Shown: in pieces, positions 34,018-43,669 of the stretch
How positions within the stretch are numbered: the first letter of the stretch is position 1
Layout: each line of letters starts with the position of its first letter
Source of the DNA: Actinoplanes subtropicus
GTDB taxonomy: Bacteria; Actinomycetota; Actinomycetes; Mycobacteriales; Micromonosporaceae
Reading direction: 5' to 3'
Assembly: GCF_000721705.1 (NCBI RefSeq)
Contig: NZ_JOJL01000029.1
Location: forward strand, 152,672-216,671
DNA length: 64,000 bases
Notes under the pieces: model-generated
The model's database searches: none
The model's input: the letters and a program-made list of their open reading frames with translations, nothing else
Told to the model about the DNA's origin: nothing
Made by a program: the position numbers and the translations under genes

Positions 34018-35529
34018 TTGACCGCGCCCGCCGTACCGGCCCCTTCGCCCGCCTCCACGGGTGAGATGTCGCGTATCCCGGGAATGAAGACCCACCGCAA
34101 CGCCGAGCTGGGTCTGCTCGCGTTCGCCATGATCCTGGTGGCGATCTACGCCGCCACGGTCGAGGCGAACCAGTTCAACACGATCCACCCCACCTTCTGG
34201 ATCCCCGCGGCGCTGCTGCTCACGCTGTTCATCGGGCTGCACTTCGTGGTGCGCTTCACCGCGCCGTACGCGGACCCGGTGCTCCTGCCGGCGGTGGCCC
34301 TGATCAACGGGCTGGGCGTGAGCTTCCTGCGCCGGTTGGACATCGCCCGTGCGATCGCGAACAAGAAGCCGACCCCGGGGTGGTTCGAGGGCACCAGCGG
34401 CCACCAGTTGGAGTGGACGCTCGCCGCGCTGATCCTGGCCGCGGTGCTGCTACTGGTCGTCCGGGATCACAAGGTGGTCTCCCGGTACGCGTACACCCTC
34501 GGCCTGGTCGGCATCGTGCTGGTGATGGTGCCGGCCGTGCTGCCGAGCAGCCTCTCCGAGGTCAACGGCGCGAAGCTGTGGATCAAGCTGGGCGCGTTCT
34601 CGATCCAGCCCGGTGAGTTCGCGAAGCTGGCGCTGGTCTCCTTCTTCGCCTACTACCTGGTGCGCAAGCGCGAGGTGCTCTCGCTGGCCAGCCGCCGCTT
34701 CCTCGGCATCGACTTCCCGCGCGGCCGCGACCTCGGCCCGGTCGTCACGGTCTGGCTGCTCAGCCTCCTGGTCCTGGTCTTCGAGAAGGACCTGGGCACC
34801 GCGCTGCTGTATTTCGGCCTCTTCGTGGTGACGCTGTACGTGGCGACCGAGCGGGCCAGCTGGCTGATCATCGGTCTGGTGCTGTTCTTCGGCGGTGTCT
34901 ACGTCGCCTACCTGCTGGGTGCGGCGGTCGGCGGCCCGTTCCAGAACTTCTACGACCGTGCCTCGATCTGGCTGGACCCGTTCGCGCAGGCCAATTACAA
35001 CAAGCCCATCGGCGGCAGCTACCAGCTGGTGCAGGGGCTGCTGGCGCTGGGCACGGGCGGGCTGTTCGGCTCCGGGCCGGGCGCCGGCTCGCCGGGTCTG
35101 GTGCCGGCAGTGCGTACCGACTTCATCTTCGCCGGCATGGGCGAGGAGATCGGCCTGTTCGGCCTGTCCGCGCTGCTGGTCTGCTACCTGCTGATCGTCG
35201 AGCGCGGGCTGCGCGCGGCGCTGAACGTCCGCGACTCGTTCGGCAAGCTCGTCGCCGGCGGCCTCGCGTTCACGCTGGGTTTGCAGGTCTTCGTCATCCT
35301 GGGTGGCATCACCGGACTCATTCCGCTCACCGGCCAGACCACGCCGTTCCTCTCGGCGGGTGGTTCGTCGCTGATGGCCAACTGGCTCCTGGTCGCGATG
35401 CTGTTGCGGATCTCCAACGCGGCGCGCGGCCCGGCCAACAGCGGCGGGTCCTCGGATCGGCCGGGTGGCGGGCCGAAGAAGCAACCCACCCAACTGCACG
35501 GCGCTCCGACGGAGGTGTTCAAGCCGTGA
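34018..35529 (+). CDS. rodA: SEDS-family peptidoglycan glycosyltransferase RodA
   Basis: A lipid II polymerase of the SEDS family with about ten membrane segments. It works with the class B transpeptidase encoded next to it in cell elongation. Conserved pieces include the loop with KLGAFSIQPGEFAKLALVSF, the PLTGQTTPFLSAGGSSLMANW stretch near the C-terminus, and the VRTDFIFAGMGEEIGLFG segment with the conserved glutamates. From TTG 34018 the protein has 503 residues with a Pro/Ala-rich cytoplasmic lead; ATG 34066 is an alternative start. It overlaps pbpA by four bases. Confidence 0.94.
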   Translation: MTAPAVPAPSPASTGEMSRIPGMKTHRNAELGLLAFAMILVAIYAATVEANQFNTIHPTFWIPAALLLTLFIGLHFVVRFTAPYADPVLLPAVALINGLGVSFLRRLDIARAIANKKPTPGWFEGTSGHQLEWTLAALILAAVLLLVVRDHKVVSRYAYTLGLVGIVLVMVPAVLPSSLSEVNGAKLWIKLGAFSIQPGEFAKLALVSFFAYYLVRKREVLSLASRRFLGIDFPRGRDLGPVVTVWLLSLLVLVFEKDLGTALLYFGLFVVTLYVATERASWLIIGLVLFFGGVYVAYLLGAAVGGPFQNFYDRASIWLDPFAQANYNKPIGGSYQLVQGLLALGTGGLFGSGPGAGSPGLVPAVRTDFIFAGMGEEIGLFGLSALLVCYLLIVERGLRAALNVRDSFGKLVAGGLAFTLGLQVFVILGGITGLIPLTGQTTPFLSAGGSSLMANWLLVAMLLRISNAARGPANSGGSSDRPGGGPKKQPTQLHGAPTEVFKP

Positions 35530-37025
35530 ACGCTCCCCTGCGGCGGGCCGGCGTGGTCATCCTCGTCCTGTTCGGCCTCCTCTTCGCGAACCTGAACTGG
35601 GTCCAGGCGTACAAGGCCGACAAATATCGGAACAGCAGCTACAACGGCCGCGTGATCGTCGCCCAGTACGACCGCCCGCGCGGCGGGATCGAGGCGGGCG
35701 GCATCGCCCTGGCCAAGAACACCCTCACCGACGACACGCTGAAGTACCTGCGGGTCTACCCGAAGAACGAGATCTACGCGCCGGTGGTCGGGTACCGCCC
35801 GGTCAACCTGGGCGCGGTCGGCATCGAGAATGCGGAGAACGACTTCCTCTCCGGGGAGAGCGACACGCTCTTCGCCGACCGGGTGAAGGACATGTTCACC
35901 GGCAACAACACCGGCGGCGGGAACGTCGTGCTGTCGCTGAGTACCAAGGCCCAGGAGACGGCCTGGAAGGAGCTCACCAACAACGAGCGCGGCGTGACCA
36001 AGGGCGCGGCCGTGGCGATCGACCCGCGGACCGGCGCGATCCAGGCCCTGGTCTCGATGCCGAGCTACAACCCGAACCCGCTGGTCAGCCACGACACCAA
36101 GGCGGCCGCGGCGGCGTACCAGAAGCTGCTCAAGGACGACAGCCAGCCGCTGCTCAACCGGGCCACGCAGGAGACCGAGCCGCCCGGCTCGACGTTCAAG
36201 GTGATCGACTCCGCGGCGGCCCTCGCCAACGGGTACAAGCCGGACAGCCAGATCCCGGCCGGCAGCACGTACAAGGAGAGCGGCGCGGTCATCCACAACG
36301 CCGAGGACGAGGCCTGCCCGGGTGGCGACACGGTCACGATCAAGGACGCGCTGACCCAGAGCTGCAACACCGGCTTCGCGCGGCTGGGCGTGAAGCTCGG
36401 CCGGGACACGATCGTCAACATGGCGAAGGCGTGGGGCTTCGAGGACGACAAGCTGACCCTCGGCAACCTCAAGGAGAACAAGGGCCTGCCGGTCGCGGCC
36501 AGCCGTACGGGTGACATGTCGAACCCGGACGGCAGCGTCGACAAGGCCGCGCTGGCTCAGTCGTCGATCGGCCAGCGGGAAGTGCGGATGACCCCGGTGC
36601 AGGGCGCGTTGATGGCCGCCACGGTCGCCAACGGCGGCAAGCAGATGCGCCCGTACCTGGTGCAGAAGCTGCTCGGCCCGGACCGCCGGACCATCTACAC
36701 GGCCGACCCGCAGGTCCTGCGTACGCCGGTCTCGGGGAGCGTCGCGAGCGACCTCAGCGACATGATGGTCAGCGTGGTGGAGAACGGCACCGGCAAGAAG
36801 GCCCGGATCAAGGGCTTCACGGTCGGCGGCAAGACCGGTACCGCGCAGAACGCGGCCGGCGCCGACCCGCACGGGTGGTTCATCGGCTTCGCCTACGACA
36901 GCAAGGGTCAGGCCGTCTCGGCGGTCTGCGTCATGCTGGAGAACGTCCCCGGCGGGCACGCCAGCGCCGAGGCGGCCCGGATCGCCGGGCTCATCATGAA
37001 GGCAGCGGCCGGGGAAGGGGACTGA
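35526..37025 (+). CDS. pbpA: Class B penicillin-binding protein, transpeptidase PbpA
   Basis: A 499-residue D,D-transpeptidase that cross-links peptidoglycan. It has one N-terminal membrane anchor (about residues 8-27), a dimerisation/pedestal region, and a transpeptidase domain with all three motifs: STFK (222-225), SCN (279-281), and KTGTAQ (about 438). In mycobacteria PbpA is a PknB substrate. It overlaps the rodA stop by four bases and abuts pknA directly, so the whole set is co-translated. Confidence 0.95.
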   Translation: MNAPLRRAGVVILVLFGLLFANLNWVQAYKADKYRNSSYNGRVIVAQYDRPRGGIEAGGIALAKNTLTDDTLKYLRVYPKNEIYAPVVGYRPVNLGAVGIENAENDFLSGESDTLFADRVKDMFTGNNTGGGNVVLSLSTKAQETAWKELTNNERGVTKGAAVAIDPRTGAIQALVSMPSYNPNPLVSHDTKAAAAAYQKLLKDDSQPLLNRATQETEPPGSTFKVIDSAAALANGYKPDSQIPAGSTYKESGAVIHNAEDEACPGGDTVTIKDALTQSCNTGFARLGVKLGRDTIVNMAKAWGFEDDKLTLGNLKENKGLPVAASRTGDMSNPDGSVDKAALAQSSIGQREVRMTPVQGALMAATVANGGKQMRPYLVQKLLGPDRRTIYTADPQVLRTPVSGSVASDLSDMMVSVVENGTGKKARIKGFTVGGKTGTAQNAAGADPHGWFIGFAYDSKGQAVSAVCVMLENVPGGHASAEAARIAGLIMKAAAGEGD

Positions 37026-38381
37026 ATGATCAGCCCTGGGGTGACCCTCGGCGGCCGGTACCGGCTCGACGAGCGGATCGCCGGCGGCGGGATGGGCGAC
37101 GTGTGGCGCGGCACCGACGAGGTGCTGGGCCGGACGGTCGCTGTCAAGATCCTGCTCCCGGCGCTGCTGGACGAGCCCGGCTTCGCCGAGCGGTTCCGCG
37201 GCGAGGCGCGCACCATGGCCACGATCAACCACCCCGGGGTCGTCGACGTCTACGACTACGGCAGCGACCAGCAGCTCGCGTTCCTGGTCATGGAGTACGT
37301 CGAGGGCGACGCCCTGTCCCGCACGCTGAGCCGGGTCGGCCGGCTGACCCCGGCGCGCACCATGGCGCTGGTCGCGCAGGCGGCCGACGCGCTGCAGGCG
37401 GCCCACGCGAACGGGATCGTGCACCGGGACGTCAAGCCCGGAAACCTTCTGGTACGCCCGAACGGCACGCTGGTGCTGACCGACTTCGGGATCGCCCGCT
37501 CGGCGCTGGTCGGCCAGCTCACCGTGGCCGGCTCGGTGCTCGGCACCGCCTCCTACATCTCGCCCGAGCAGGCCTCGGGCGAGGTGGCCACGGCCGCGTC
37601 CGACGTGTATGCGCTGGGCGTGGTCGCCTATCAGTGCCTCTCCGGCCACCGCCCGTTCGACGGCGCCACGCCGATCGAGATCGCCATGAAGCACGTCCGG
37701 GAGACGCCGCGGCCGCTGCCCGCCGACATCCCGCCGCCGGTGCGCGCCATCGTGGACCGCGCCCTCGCGAAGAACCCGGGCGACCGCTGGCCGTCCGCCT
37801 CGGCGATGGCCGCGGTGGCCCGCCAGGCCGCGTCCGCCCTGGCCACGACCCAACAGCACCAGCCGGCCGCCCAGGCCGCGCGCGCCGCCGGCCCGGTCAG
37901 CCCGGCCGCCCGACCGCCGACGGCCGCCTCGGCGGCGGTGCCCGGCTCGCCGGTGACCGGCAGCGCCCGCCCGCCGTACCCGCCAGTCCCCCGGCCCGTC
38001 TCGGGCGCCCGCGGAGCCGCCTCGGTGCCGTCCGGTCCGCCCGGAAGCCCGCCGGTCCAGCAATACCGGCCGACCTACCCGCCGCCCGCGCAGCCGGCGT
38101 CGACGGCCAAGCCGGAAAGCTCGGCCGGCCGCCAGGTGCTGATCGTGCTGGCGGTCGTCCTCGCCCTGCTGGTCCTGCTGTGTGCGGGCGTCATCTCGTT
38201 CCTGGTGAAGCAGGGCAAGCAGAACGGCAACAGCAGCTCATCGAGCGGCCGACTCGTTCCCGCGTCGGTCCTTCACATGGGCACCGCCGACGGTGAACCG
38301 TTGGCGGCGTCGTACCGTCTAACCAGACAGGCGGGCGTCATCCCCGGCTGGAACCGATGCGAAGGACGACAGACGCTATGA
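37026..38381 (+). CDS. pknA: Ser/Thr protein kinase PknA
   Basis: A 451-residue receptor-like kinase controlling growth and division. The kinase domain (about 12-270) has GGGMGDV in the glycine loop, VAVK with Lys41, HRDVKPGN (catalytic Asp135), and DFG (153-155). A Pro/Ala-rich juxtamembrane stretch (about 275-370) precedes one transmembrane helix (about 374-396) and a short extracellular tail. No PASTA domains follow, as is typical of PknA. The final 40 residues differ from the rest in composition; a late frameshift in this tail cannot be excluded. The stop overlaps the pknB start (ATGA). Confidence 0.95.
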   Translation: MISPGVTLGGRYRLDERIAGGGMGDVWRGTDEVLGRTVAVKILLPALLDEPGFAERFRGEARTMATINHPGVVDVYDYGSDQQLAFLVMEYVEGDALSRTLSRVGRLTPARTMALVAQAADALQAAHANGIVHRDVKPGNLLVRPNGTLVLTDFGIARSALVGQLTVAGSVLGTASYISPEQASGEVATAASDVYALGVVAYQCLSGHRPFDGATPIEIAMKHVRETPRPLPADIPPPVRAIVDRALAKNPGDRWPSASAMAAVARQAASALATTQQHQPAAQAARAAGPVSPAARPPTAASAAVPGSPVTGSARPPYPPVPRPVSGARGAASVPSGPPGSPPVQQYRPTYPPPAQPASTAKPESSAGRQVLIVLAVVLALLVLLCAGVISFLVKQGKQNGNSSSSSGRLVPASVLHMGTADGEPLAASYRLTRQAGVIPGWNRCEGRQTL

Positions 38382-40216
38382 CGGCGCAGGCCCGCCTGCT
38401 CGGTGGCAGGTATCAGGTCGGCGAGCTATTGGGCTACGGCGGCATGGCCGAGGTGCACCGCGGACGTGACCTCCGGCTGGGCCGTGACGTGGCCATCAAG
38501 ATGCTGCGTACCGACCTGGCCCGGGACGCGACCTTCCAGGAGCGGTTCCGCCGCGAGGCGCAGAACTCGGCGGCCCTCAACCACCCGGCGATCGTGGCGG
38601 TCTACGACACCGGCGAGGAGATGTCCGCGACCGGTGAGCGGCTGCCGTTCATCGTGATGGAATTCGTGAACGGGCGGACCCTCAAGGAGGTGCTCGCCCA
38701 GGAGCAGCGGCTCCAGCCGCGCCGGGCGCTCGAGATCATCGCGGACATCTGCGCGGCCCTCGAGTTCAGCCACCGGCACGGGATCATCCACCGGGACATC
38801 AAGCCCGGCAACGTGATGATCACGCAGAACGGCCAGGTCAAGGTCATGGACTTCGGTATCGCCCGGGCCCTGGCCAGCGGCGCGACCACGATGACGCAGA
38901 CCAGCGCCGTGATCGGCACCGCGCAGTACCTGTCGCCCGAGCAGGCGCGCGGCGAGGCCGTCGACGCCCGCTCCGATGTGTACGCGGCCGGCTGTGTGCT
39001 GTTCGAGCTGCTCGTGGGCCACCCGCCGTTCGTCGGGGACAGCCCGGTGAGCGTGGCGTACCAGCACGTACGGGAGGACCCGCGGGCGCCGAGCGAGCTC
39101 GCCCCCGAGACTCCCCGGGACGTCGACGCGATCGTGCTCAAGGCCCTGGCCAAGAACCCGATGAACCGCTACCAGAGCGCCCAGGAGATGCGCGCCGACG
39201 CGCTGCGCGCCGTCTCCGGCCGCCCGGTGCTGGCCACCCCGGTGATGAGCCAGGCCGAGACGATGGCCATGCAGAATCAGCAGGCCACCCGGTACATGCA
39301 GCCGCAGGCCGCGACCACCTTGCAGCGCCCGGCCGTCGGCGGGATGCCGCCCCGGCCGCCGGAGCGGCGCTCGTCCTCCTGGGTGATGGCCGTGCTGGCC
39401 GGGCTCGGCGTGCTGGTCGTGGTGGTGCTCGGGGTCGCGCTGGCGATGTCGCGCAACCACAACAACACCGGCGACAACAACCAGCAGACCGCCACGGTCG
39501 CGATGCCCAACCTCAAGGGCAAGACCGACCAGCAAGCGCAGGCGGCCCTCAACGCGCAGAAGCTGACGAACTTCACCGCCGAGGCGCCGACGCACGGCGA
39601 CAATTGCAACAGCACGGTCGTCGATCAGAACCCGCAGCCGAACACCAAGATCCCGACTACCCAGGCCGTGACGTACAAGCTGTGCCTGCCGCCGGATCAG
39701 GTCACGGTGCCGAGCAACCTGAAGGGCAGCACGAAAGCGAACGCCGATTCGACGTTGCGGGGCATGGGCCTGAACCCGGTGTTCAAGGAAGTGACGAGCG
39801 ACCAGCCGGCGGACATCGTCCTCAGCGTGCCGGATGCCGGCAACAAGGTCGACCCCGGCTCCGATGTCGTCGTGAACATCTCCAAGGGCAATCAGCTCAA
39901 GATGCCGAGGGTGCTCGGCGAGTCGCTGGACGCCGCCCTGGCCGTGCTGAACAACTCCGGCCCGTTCAACGTCGATCAGAAGACCACGCCGGCCACCGAC
40001 CCGGCCCAGGTGGGCACGGTCGTCGCGCAGAACCCGAAGCCGGGTGCCAAGGTCGAGAAGGGCGACATCGTCAGCATCACGATCGCGGTCGACGCCAACA
40101 ACCCGAGCGGCGACCCGTCGCCGAGCGACACCTCGACGCCGGGCAACGGCGGCGGCGGTGGCGGCACCGGTCAGGCGCTCAACCAGGCCACCGCCATCAT
40201 CCGGTCGGAAGACTAG
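38378..40216 (+). CDS. pknB: Ser/Thr protein kinase PknB with three PASTA domains
   Basis: A 612-residue receptor kinase that senses peptidoglycan precursors or muropeptides. The kinase domain (1-275) carries Lys41 in VAIKML, HRDIKPGN and the DFG motif, with an activation loop containing TTMTQTSAVIGTAQYL for autophosphorylation. One membrane helix (about 335-358) is followed by three PASTA domains (about 372-440, 441-505, 506-570). Mycobacterial PknB has four PASTA domains. A Gly/Ser-rich tail ends the protein. ATG 38378 overlaps the pknA stop; the upstream ATG 38357 is less likely. It converges on the amidotransferase gene, five bases apart. Confidence 0.96.
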   Translation: MTAQARLLGGRYQVGELLGYGGMAEVHRGRDLRLGRDVAIKMLRTDLARDATFQERFRREAQNSAALNHPAIVAVYDTGEEMSATGERLPFIVMEFVNGRTLKEVLAQEQRLQPRRALEIIADICAALEFSHRHGIIHRDIKPGNVMITQNGQVKVMDFGIARALASGATTMTQTSAVIGTAQYLSPEQARGEAVDARSDVYAAGCVLFELLVGHPPFVGDSPVSVAYQHVREDPRAPSELAPETPRDVDAIVLKALAKNPMNRYQSAQEMRADALRAVSGRPVLATPVMSQAETMAMQNQQATRYMQPQAATTLQRPAVGGMPPRPPERRSSSWVMAVLAGLGVLVVVVLGVALAMSRNHNNTGDNNQQTATVAMPNLKGKTDQQAQAALNAQKLTNFTAEAPTHGDNCNSTVVDQNPQPNTKIPTTQAVTYKLCLPPDQVTVPSNLKGSTKANADSTLRGMGLNPVFKEVTSDQPADIVLSVPDAGNKVDPGSDVVVNISKGNQLKMPRVLGESLDAALAVLNNSGPFNVDQKTTPATDPAQVGTVVAQNPKPGAKVEKGDIVSITIAVDANNPSGDPSPSDTSTPGNGGGGGGTGQALNQATAIIRSED

Positions 40217-40221
40217 AACCC

Positions 40222-40881
40222 TCAGGCAGTCGCGAACGCCGCTCGCCGCCGGGTTTCCACCTCGGCGGCCAGCGGCGGCGCCTTTTCCAGGGCCGAGGGC
40301 AGGCCGCAGGAGGCCAGCCAGTTCGCCAGCATGGTGTGGCCGCCCTCGGTGAGCACCGACTCGGGGTGGAACTGGACGCCCTCGATCGGCAGCGAGCGGT
40401 GGCGCATCGCCATCACCACGCCCGACTCCGTGCGGCCGGTCACCTCGATCTCGTCGGGCAGCGTCTCGGGCAGCACGGCCAGCGAGTGGTAGCGGGTCGC
40501 GGTGAACGGGTCGGGCAGGCCCGCGAGGACTCCGGCACCGGTGTGGTGGACCTCGGACGTCTTGCCGTGGAGCAGCTCGGGCGCGCGCGTCACGGTGGCC
40601 CCGAAGGCGGCCCCGATCGCCTGATGACCGAGACAAACCCCAAACATCGGGAGCTTTCCGGCGTACGCCCGAATGGTCTCCATCATGATGCCCGCGCGGT
40701 CGGGCGAACCCGGCCCGGGCGAAAGCAGAAGACCGGCGGCGCCGAAGGTGCCCACCTCGGCCACGCTGATCTCGTCGTTCCGGCGCACCTCGCACTCGGC
40801 GCCGAGCTGGCCGAGGTACTGCACCAGGTTGAAGACGAACGAGTCGTAGTTGTCGATCACGAGAATGCGCACGTCAGTCAC
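40222..40881 (-). CDS. Glutamine amidotransferase of anthranilate/aminodeoxychorismate synthase
   Basis: A 219-residue class I glutamine amidotransferase (TrpG/PabA). It releases ammonia from glutamine for a chorismate-using partner. The triad is visible: Cys in FGVCLGHQAIG, and His and Glu in GVQFHPESVLTEGG; LLLSPGPGSP forms the oxyanion part. No trpE or pabB gene lies in the window, so the protein may serve both pathways. In actinobacteria this gene is a regular neighbour of the pknB operon. Its start overlaps the end of the small membrane protein gene by eight bases. Confidence 0.93.
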   Translation of the reverse strand: MTDVRILVIDNYDSFVFNLVQYLGQLGAECEVRRNDEISVAEVGTFGAAGLLLSPGPGSPDRAGIMMETIRAYAGKLPMFGVCLGHQAIGAAFGATVTRAPELLHGKTSEVHHTGAGVLAGLPDPFTATRYHSLAVLPETLPDEIEVTGRTESGVVMAMRHRSLPIEGVQFHPESVLTEGGHTMLANWLASCGLPSALEKAPPLAAEVETRRRAAFATA

Positions 40882-41197
40882 CTGGGATCACGACGGAGGA
40901 GGACTTGGACTTCTTCGGCGTCGCTGAGGTCGAGGGGTGTGGAGCGTTCGACGCCGTGCTGTACGGGATCGCATCCGGGCCGTTGGGCGCGGACGGGTCG
41001 ACCGCGTTCGGATCCTCCTGGGCCGGGCCCTGCTGGGTGTCCGCGCCGACCTGCACGTCGTCGAACGGGAGCAGCGGGGTGGCCCACGGGAAGACCACGT
41101 ACCAGAGCAGCGCGGTGGTGGCCGCGGCCAGGCCGAGCGAGCCGGTCAGCTTGCCCCAGAAACCGAACGGGAGCTTGCGCCAGATCCAGGCGTACAT
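40874..41197 (-). CDS. Small membrane protein in the sortase operon
   Basis: A 107-residue protein with one hydrophobic helix (about 17-42, TGSLGLAAATTALLWYVVFPWA) and a polar, Pro/Ser/Asn-rich tail that probably faces outside. No known domain. It lies three bases after the class E sortase gene and overlaps the amidotransferase gene, so it belongs to their operon. Proteins of this shape occur at the same place in related genomes, from memory, without an assigned role. Confidence 0.7.
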   Translation of the reverse strand: MYAWIWRKLPFGFWGKLTGSLGLAAATTALLWYVVFPWATPLLPFDDVQVGADTQQGPAQEDPNAVDPSAPNGPDAIPYSTASNAPHPSTSATPKKSKSSSVVIPGD

Positions 41198-41200
41198 CGC

Positions 41201-43669
41201 CTACGCCTTCGTCTTCATCTCGGCCGGCATGCCGGCGTCGGGCAGGGACTGGTTGCGCGGCACCTTCGAGGCCAGTTCGGCGTGCACGATGAGCCGCTGG
41301 TAGTTGTTGAACTTCGGGTTGCAGGTGGTCAGCGTGAGCAGCGCCTTGGTCGGCTGCACGCCCGGCTTGTCCGGCACCGGGGCGACCACCTGCACGGCGT
41401 TCGGCAGCACGACCTCGTCGCCGTAGACCTTGTAGACGTACCAGTAGTCGCGGGTCTCCACGCCGATCACGTCGCCCGGCTTCAGCTCGTCGATCCGCCA
41501 GAAGATCTTCTGGATCCGGTGGCCGGCGACCGAGAAGTTGCCGATCTGGCCCGGCAACGCGGTGTCCGGGTAGTGGCCCGGCGCGTACTTGATGTCCTGC
41601 GGGCGGACGCCGTTGACGACCACCCACTCCTTGTTCAGCTTGGGGATGTAGAGGCGGCCGACCAGGCTCTCGCCGGGCGCCGCCGGGCCTTGGGGAGCCG
41701 ACGGACCCACGGTCGGGTCGTTCCACTCCTGGGTGAGCTTGTTGGTCAGGGCGTTCTGCTCGTCCTGCACCTCGGCCGCGTTGCCGAACACCTCGTAGGC
41801 CGCGAACAGCAGCACGATCAACCCGAAGGTGATCATCAGCTCGCCGGAGACGCGGATGCCGGCCCGGATTCGCGAGCCCACGCTCGGCCGGGTGAGCTCG
41901 GAGTAGACGCTCTTGTAGCCCTCGTCGGTCTGCTCGGGGCGGAGCTTGACCACCCGTTCGCCGCGCTTCGGTTGCAGGTCGTCGCCCTCCTCCGATGGGG
42001 GAGGGGTGTGCTCGGGGCCGCCCGGCCGGACCGGGGGCGCGGCCGCCGCGCCGAGGGCGGCGTCCGGGTCGGCGTCGGCCTTCGCGGCCTTCGCCGCCAG
42101 GCCGGGGACGGCGCTCATCAGGGCGGTGGGGGCTCTGAGGGCCGCCGGCGGCTGGGTGGTGGCTTGCGGTGACAGAGCCGGGAGTACGCCGGTGGGGGTG
42201 TCCGGAGTGCGGATGATGGCCGTCTCGTTCGGGTCCTGCCGGGCGGCGGGGAAGGCTGGGCTCGCCGCTGCGGGGGCCGGGCTGACCGACTGGTAGGGGC
42301 CGGTCGGCAGGGTCGCGGGGGCCGGGCTGACCGGCGGCTGTGCTGCACGGTAGCCATTGGTGGCCGCGCCGGATGGTGGCTGGAGCGCCTGGTAGCCGAT
42401 TGTGGTCGGGCCGGCTGGTGGCTGCGGCGGCGAGTAGCCGTTTGTGGTCGGGCCGGCTGGTGGCTGCGGCGGCGAGTAGCCGTTTGCGGTCGGGCCGGCT
42501 GGCGGCTGGGGCGCCTGGTAGCCGTTTGCGGGCGGGCCGGCGGGGCTGGTGGGTGGCTCGGGTGCGAGATAGCCGGACGCTGGGTAGCCGTTGGTGACCG
42601 GACCGGCCGGACCGGCCGGACCGGTCACGGCGGCCGGCGGCTGTGAGCTGGGCGCGGGCGGTGGTGGCGGTGCCTGCGGCAGGCGTTGGGTGGCCTGGAC
42701 CGGCGCGGCGGTGCTCTCCCGGCGGGCGGGCTCGAGCGGCGGGAACGGATGGGACTCAGCGGGCGGGATGGCGGCCGGCTCGGCGTGGGTGGCGGCCGCG
42801 GCGAAGAAGTTGAAGGAGCCGTTGGCCGCCGGGATCTCGGGCTGCTCGACACCGTTGCGGCGACGGGCGGCCGCGGCGGCGGCATGGACGTCGTCGGCCG
42901 GCGGCTGGGCGAGCCGGTCACGGGCGGCCGCGATGCGCCGCTCGGCCTCCGCGTCGGTGCCGATCACGGCGGTCTCGGCGGCCGAGGGCTGGGCGGGCGG
43001 CGCGGCTGGGAGCTGGGCGGGCTGCGCGGCCGGGAACTGGGCGGCCTGCGCGGCTGGGAGCTGGGCGGGCTGCGCGGCCGGGAACTGGGCGGCCTGCGCG
43101 ACCGGGAATTGAGCGGCCTGCGCGGCTGGGAGCTGGGCGGGCTGCGCGGCCGGGAACTGGGCGGCCTGCGCGACCGGGAACTGAGCGGCCTGCGCGGCTG
43201 GGAGCTGGGCGGGCTGCGCGACCGGGGATTGCGGCATGGTCGTGGGCGCCGGCCTTGCGGAGGGCGGGGGCGCGGTCTGGGCCGGCATTAGAGGGGCCTG
43301 GGGTGGCTGCGGCGCGGGCTGGGGCAAGCGCTGCGTGGCCTCAGGCGAAGGCGTGGCCTGCGGCGACAACGGCGCGACCTGGGACGGGTGCGGCGCGCCC
43401 AGCGGCGGCGTGGCCTGGGGTGGTGGTGGCGCGCCCAGCGGCGGCGTGGCCTGGGGTGGTGCTGGCGTGGCCTGGGGCGGGGAGACCGGGCGGGCTGGTG
43501 GGGCCGTTGCCGGGGTGCCGAGGCCGATCGGGGGCGCGAGCGGGCCGCCGGGAACGCCGTCCGGGGAGGCGTCGGTGATCCGCGGGATGTACGCCGTCTG
43601 GGCCTCGCCGTCGGGGGCGCGGTGCCGTCCCGAGTTCGTGCCTGCCGCCGGGTTTTCCGGATCTGCCAT
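41201..43669 (-). CDS. Class E sortase with a very long Pro/Ala/Gln-rich N-terminal region
   Basis: A membrane transpeptidase predicted to attach surface proteins to the wall. Only the last 240 of 822 residues form the sortase part: one membrane helix (about 600-620, [18 protein letters not shown]) and a catalytic domain with His in [11 protein letters not shown], Cys783 in [14 protein letters not shown] and Arg792. The first 590 residues are a disordered-looking cytoplasmic region rich in Pro, Ala and Gln with a run of 8-residue repeats (DNA 42994-43226). Ordinary class E sortases have about 200-350 residues. The start is ATG 43669, whose A is shared with the stop of the DUF881 gene. Confidence 0.88.
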   Translation of the reverse strand: MADPENPAAGTNSGRHRAPDGEAQTAYIPRITDASPDGVPGGPLAPPIGLGTPATAPPARPVSPPQATPAPPQATPPLGAPPPPQATPPLGAPHPSQVAPLSPQATPSPEATQRLPQPAPQPPQAPLMPAQTAPPPSARPAPTTMPQSPVAQPAQLPAAQAAQFPVAQAAQFPAAQPAQLPAAQAAQFPVAQAAQFPAAQPAQLPAAQAAQFPAAQPAQLPAAPPAQPSAAETAVIGTDAEAERRIAAARDRLAQPPADDVHAAAAAARRRNGVEQPEIPAANGSFNFFAAAATHAEPAAIPPAESHPFPPLEPARRESTAAPVQATQRLPQAPPPPPAPSSQPPAAVTGPAGPAGPVTNGYPASGYLAPEPPTSPAGPPANGYQAPQPPAGPTANGYSPPQPPAGPTTNGYSPPQPPAGPTTIGYQALQPPSGAATNGYRAAQPPVSPAPATLPTGPYQSVSPAPAAASPAFPAARQDPNETAIIRTPDTPTGVLPALSPQATTQPPAALRAPTALMSAVPGLAAKAAKADADPDAALGAAAAPPVRPGGPEHTPPPSEEGDDLQPKRGERVVKLRPEQTDEGYKSVYSELTRPSVGSRIRAGIRVSGELMITFGLIVLLFAAYEVFGNAAEVQDEQNALTNKLTQEWNDPTVGPSAPQGPAAPGESLVGRLYIPKLNKEWVVVNGVRPQDIKYAPGHYPDTALPGQIGNFSVAGHRIQKIFWRIDELKPGDVIGVETRDYWYVYKVYGDEVVLPNAVQVVAPVPDKPGVQPTKALLTLTTCNPKFNNYQRLIVHAELASKVPRNQSLPDAGMPAEMKTKA
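42994..43226 (-). repeat. 24-bp-periodic coding repeats in the sortase gene
   Basis: About ten tandem units of 24 bp code for variants of an 8-residue unit such as PAAQAAQF or PAAQPAQL. Higher-order duplication is visible, since a block of three units recurs almost unchanged. Such arrays vary in length between strains by slippage. They lie in the cytoplasmic N-terminal region of the sortase. Confidence 0.8.

Noticed and set aside
35184..38063. A 959-residue minus-strand reading frame opposite rodA, pbpA and pknA
   Set aside because: It is a high-GC antisense frame of well-supported genes, with low-complexity Arg/Gly/Val composition and no domain.
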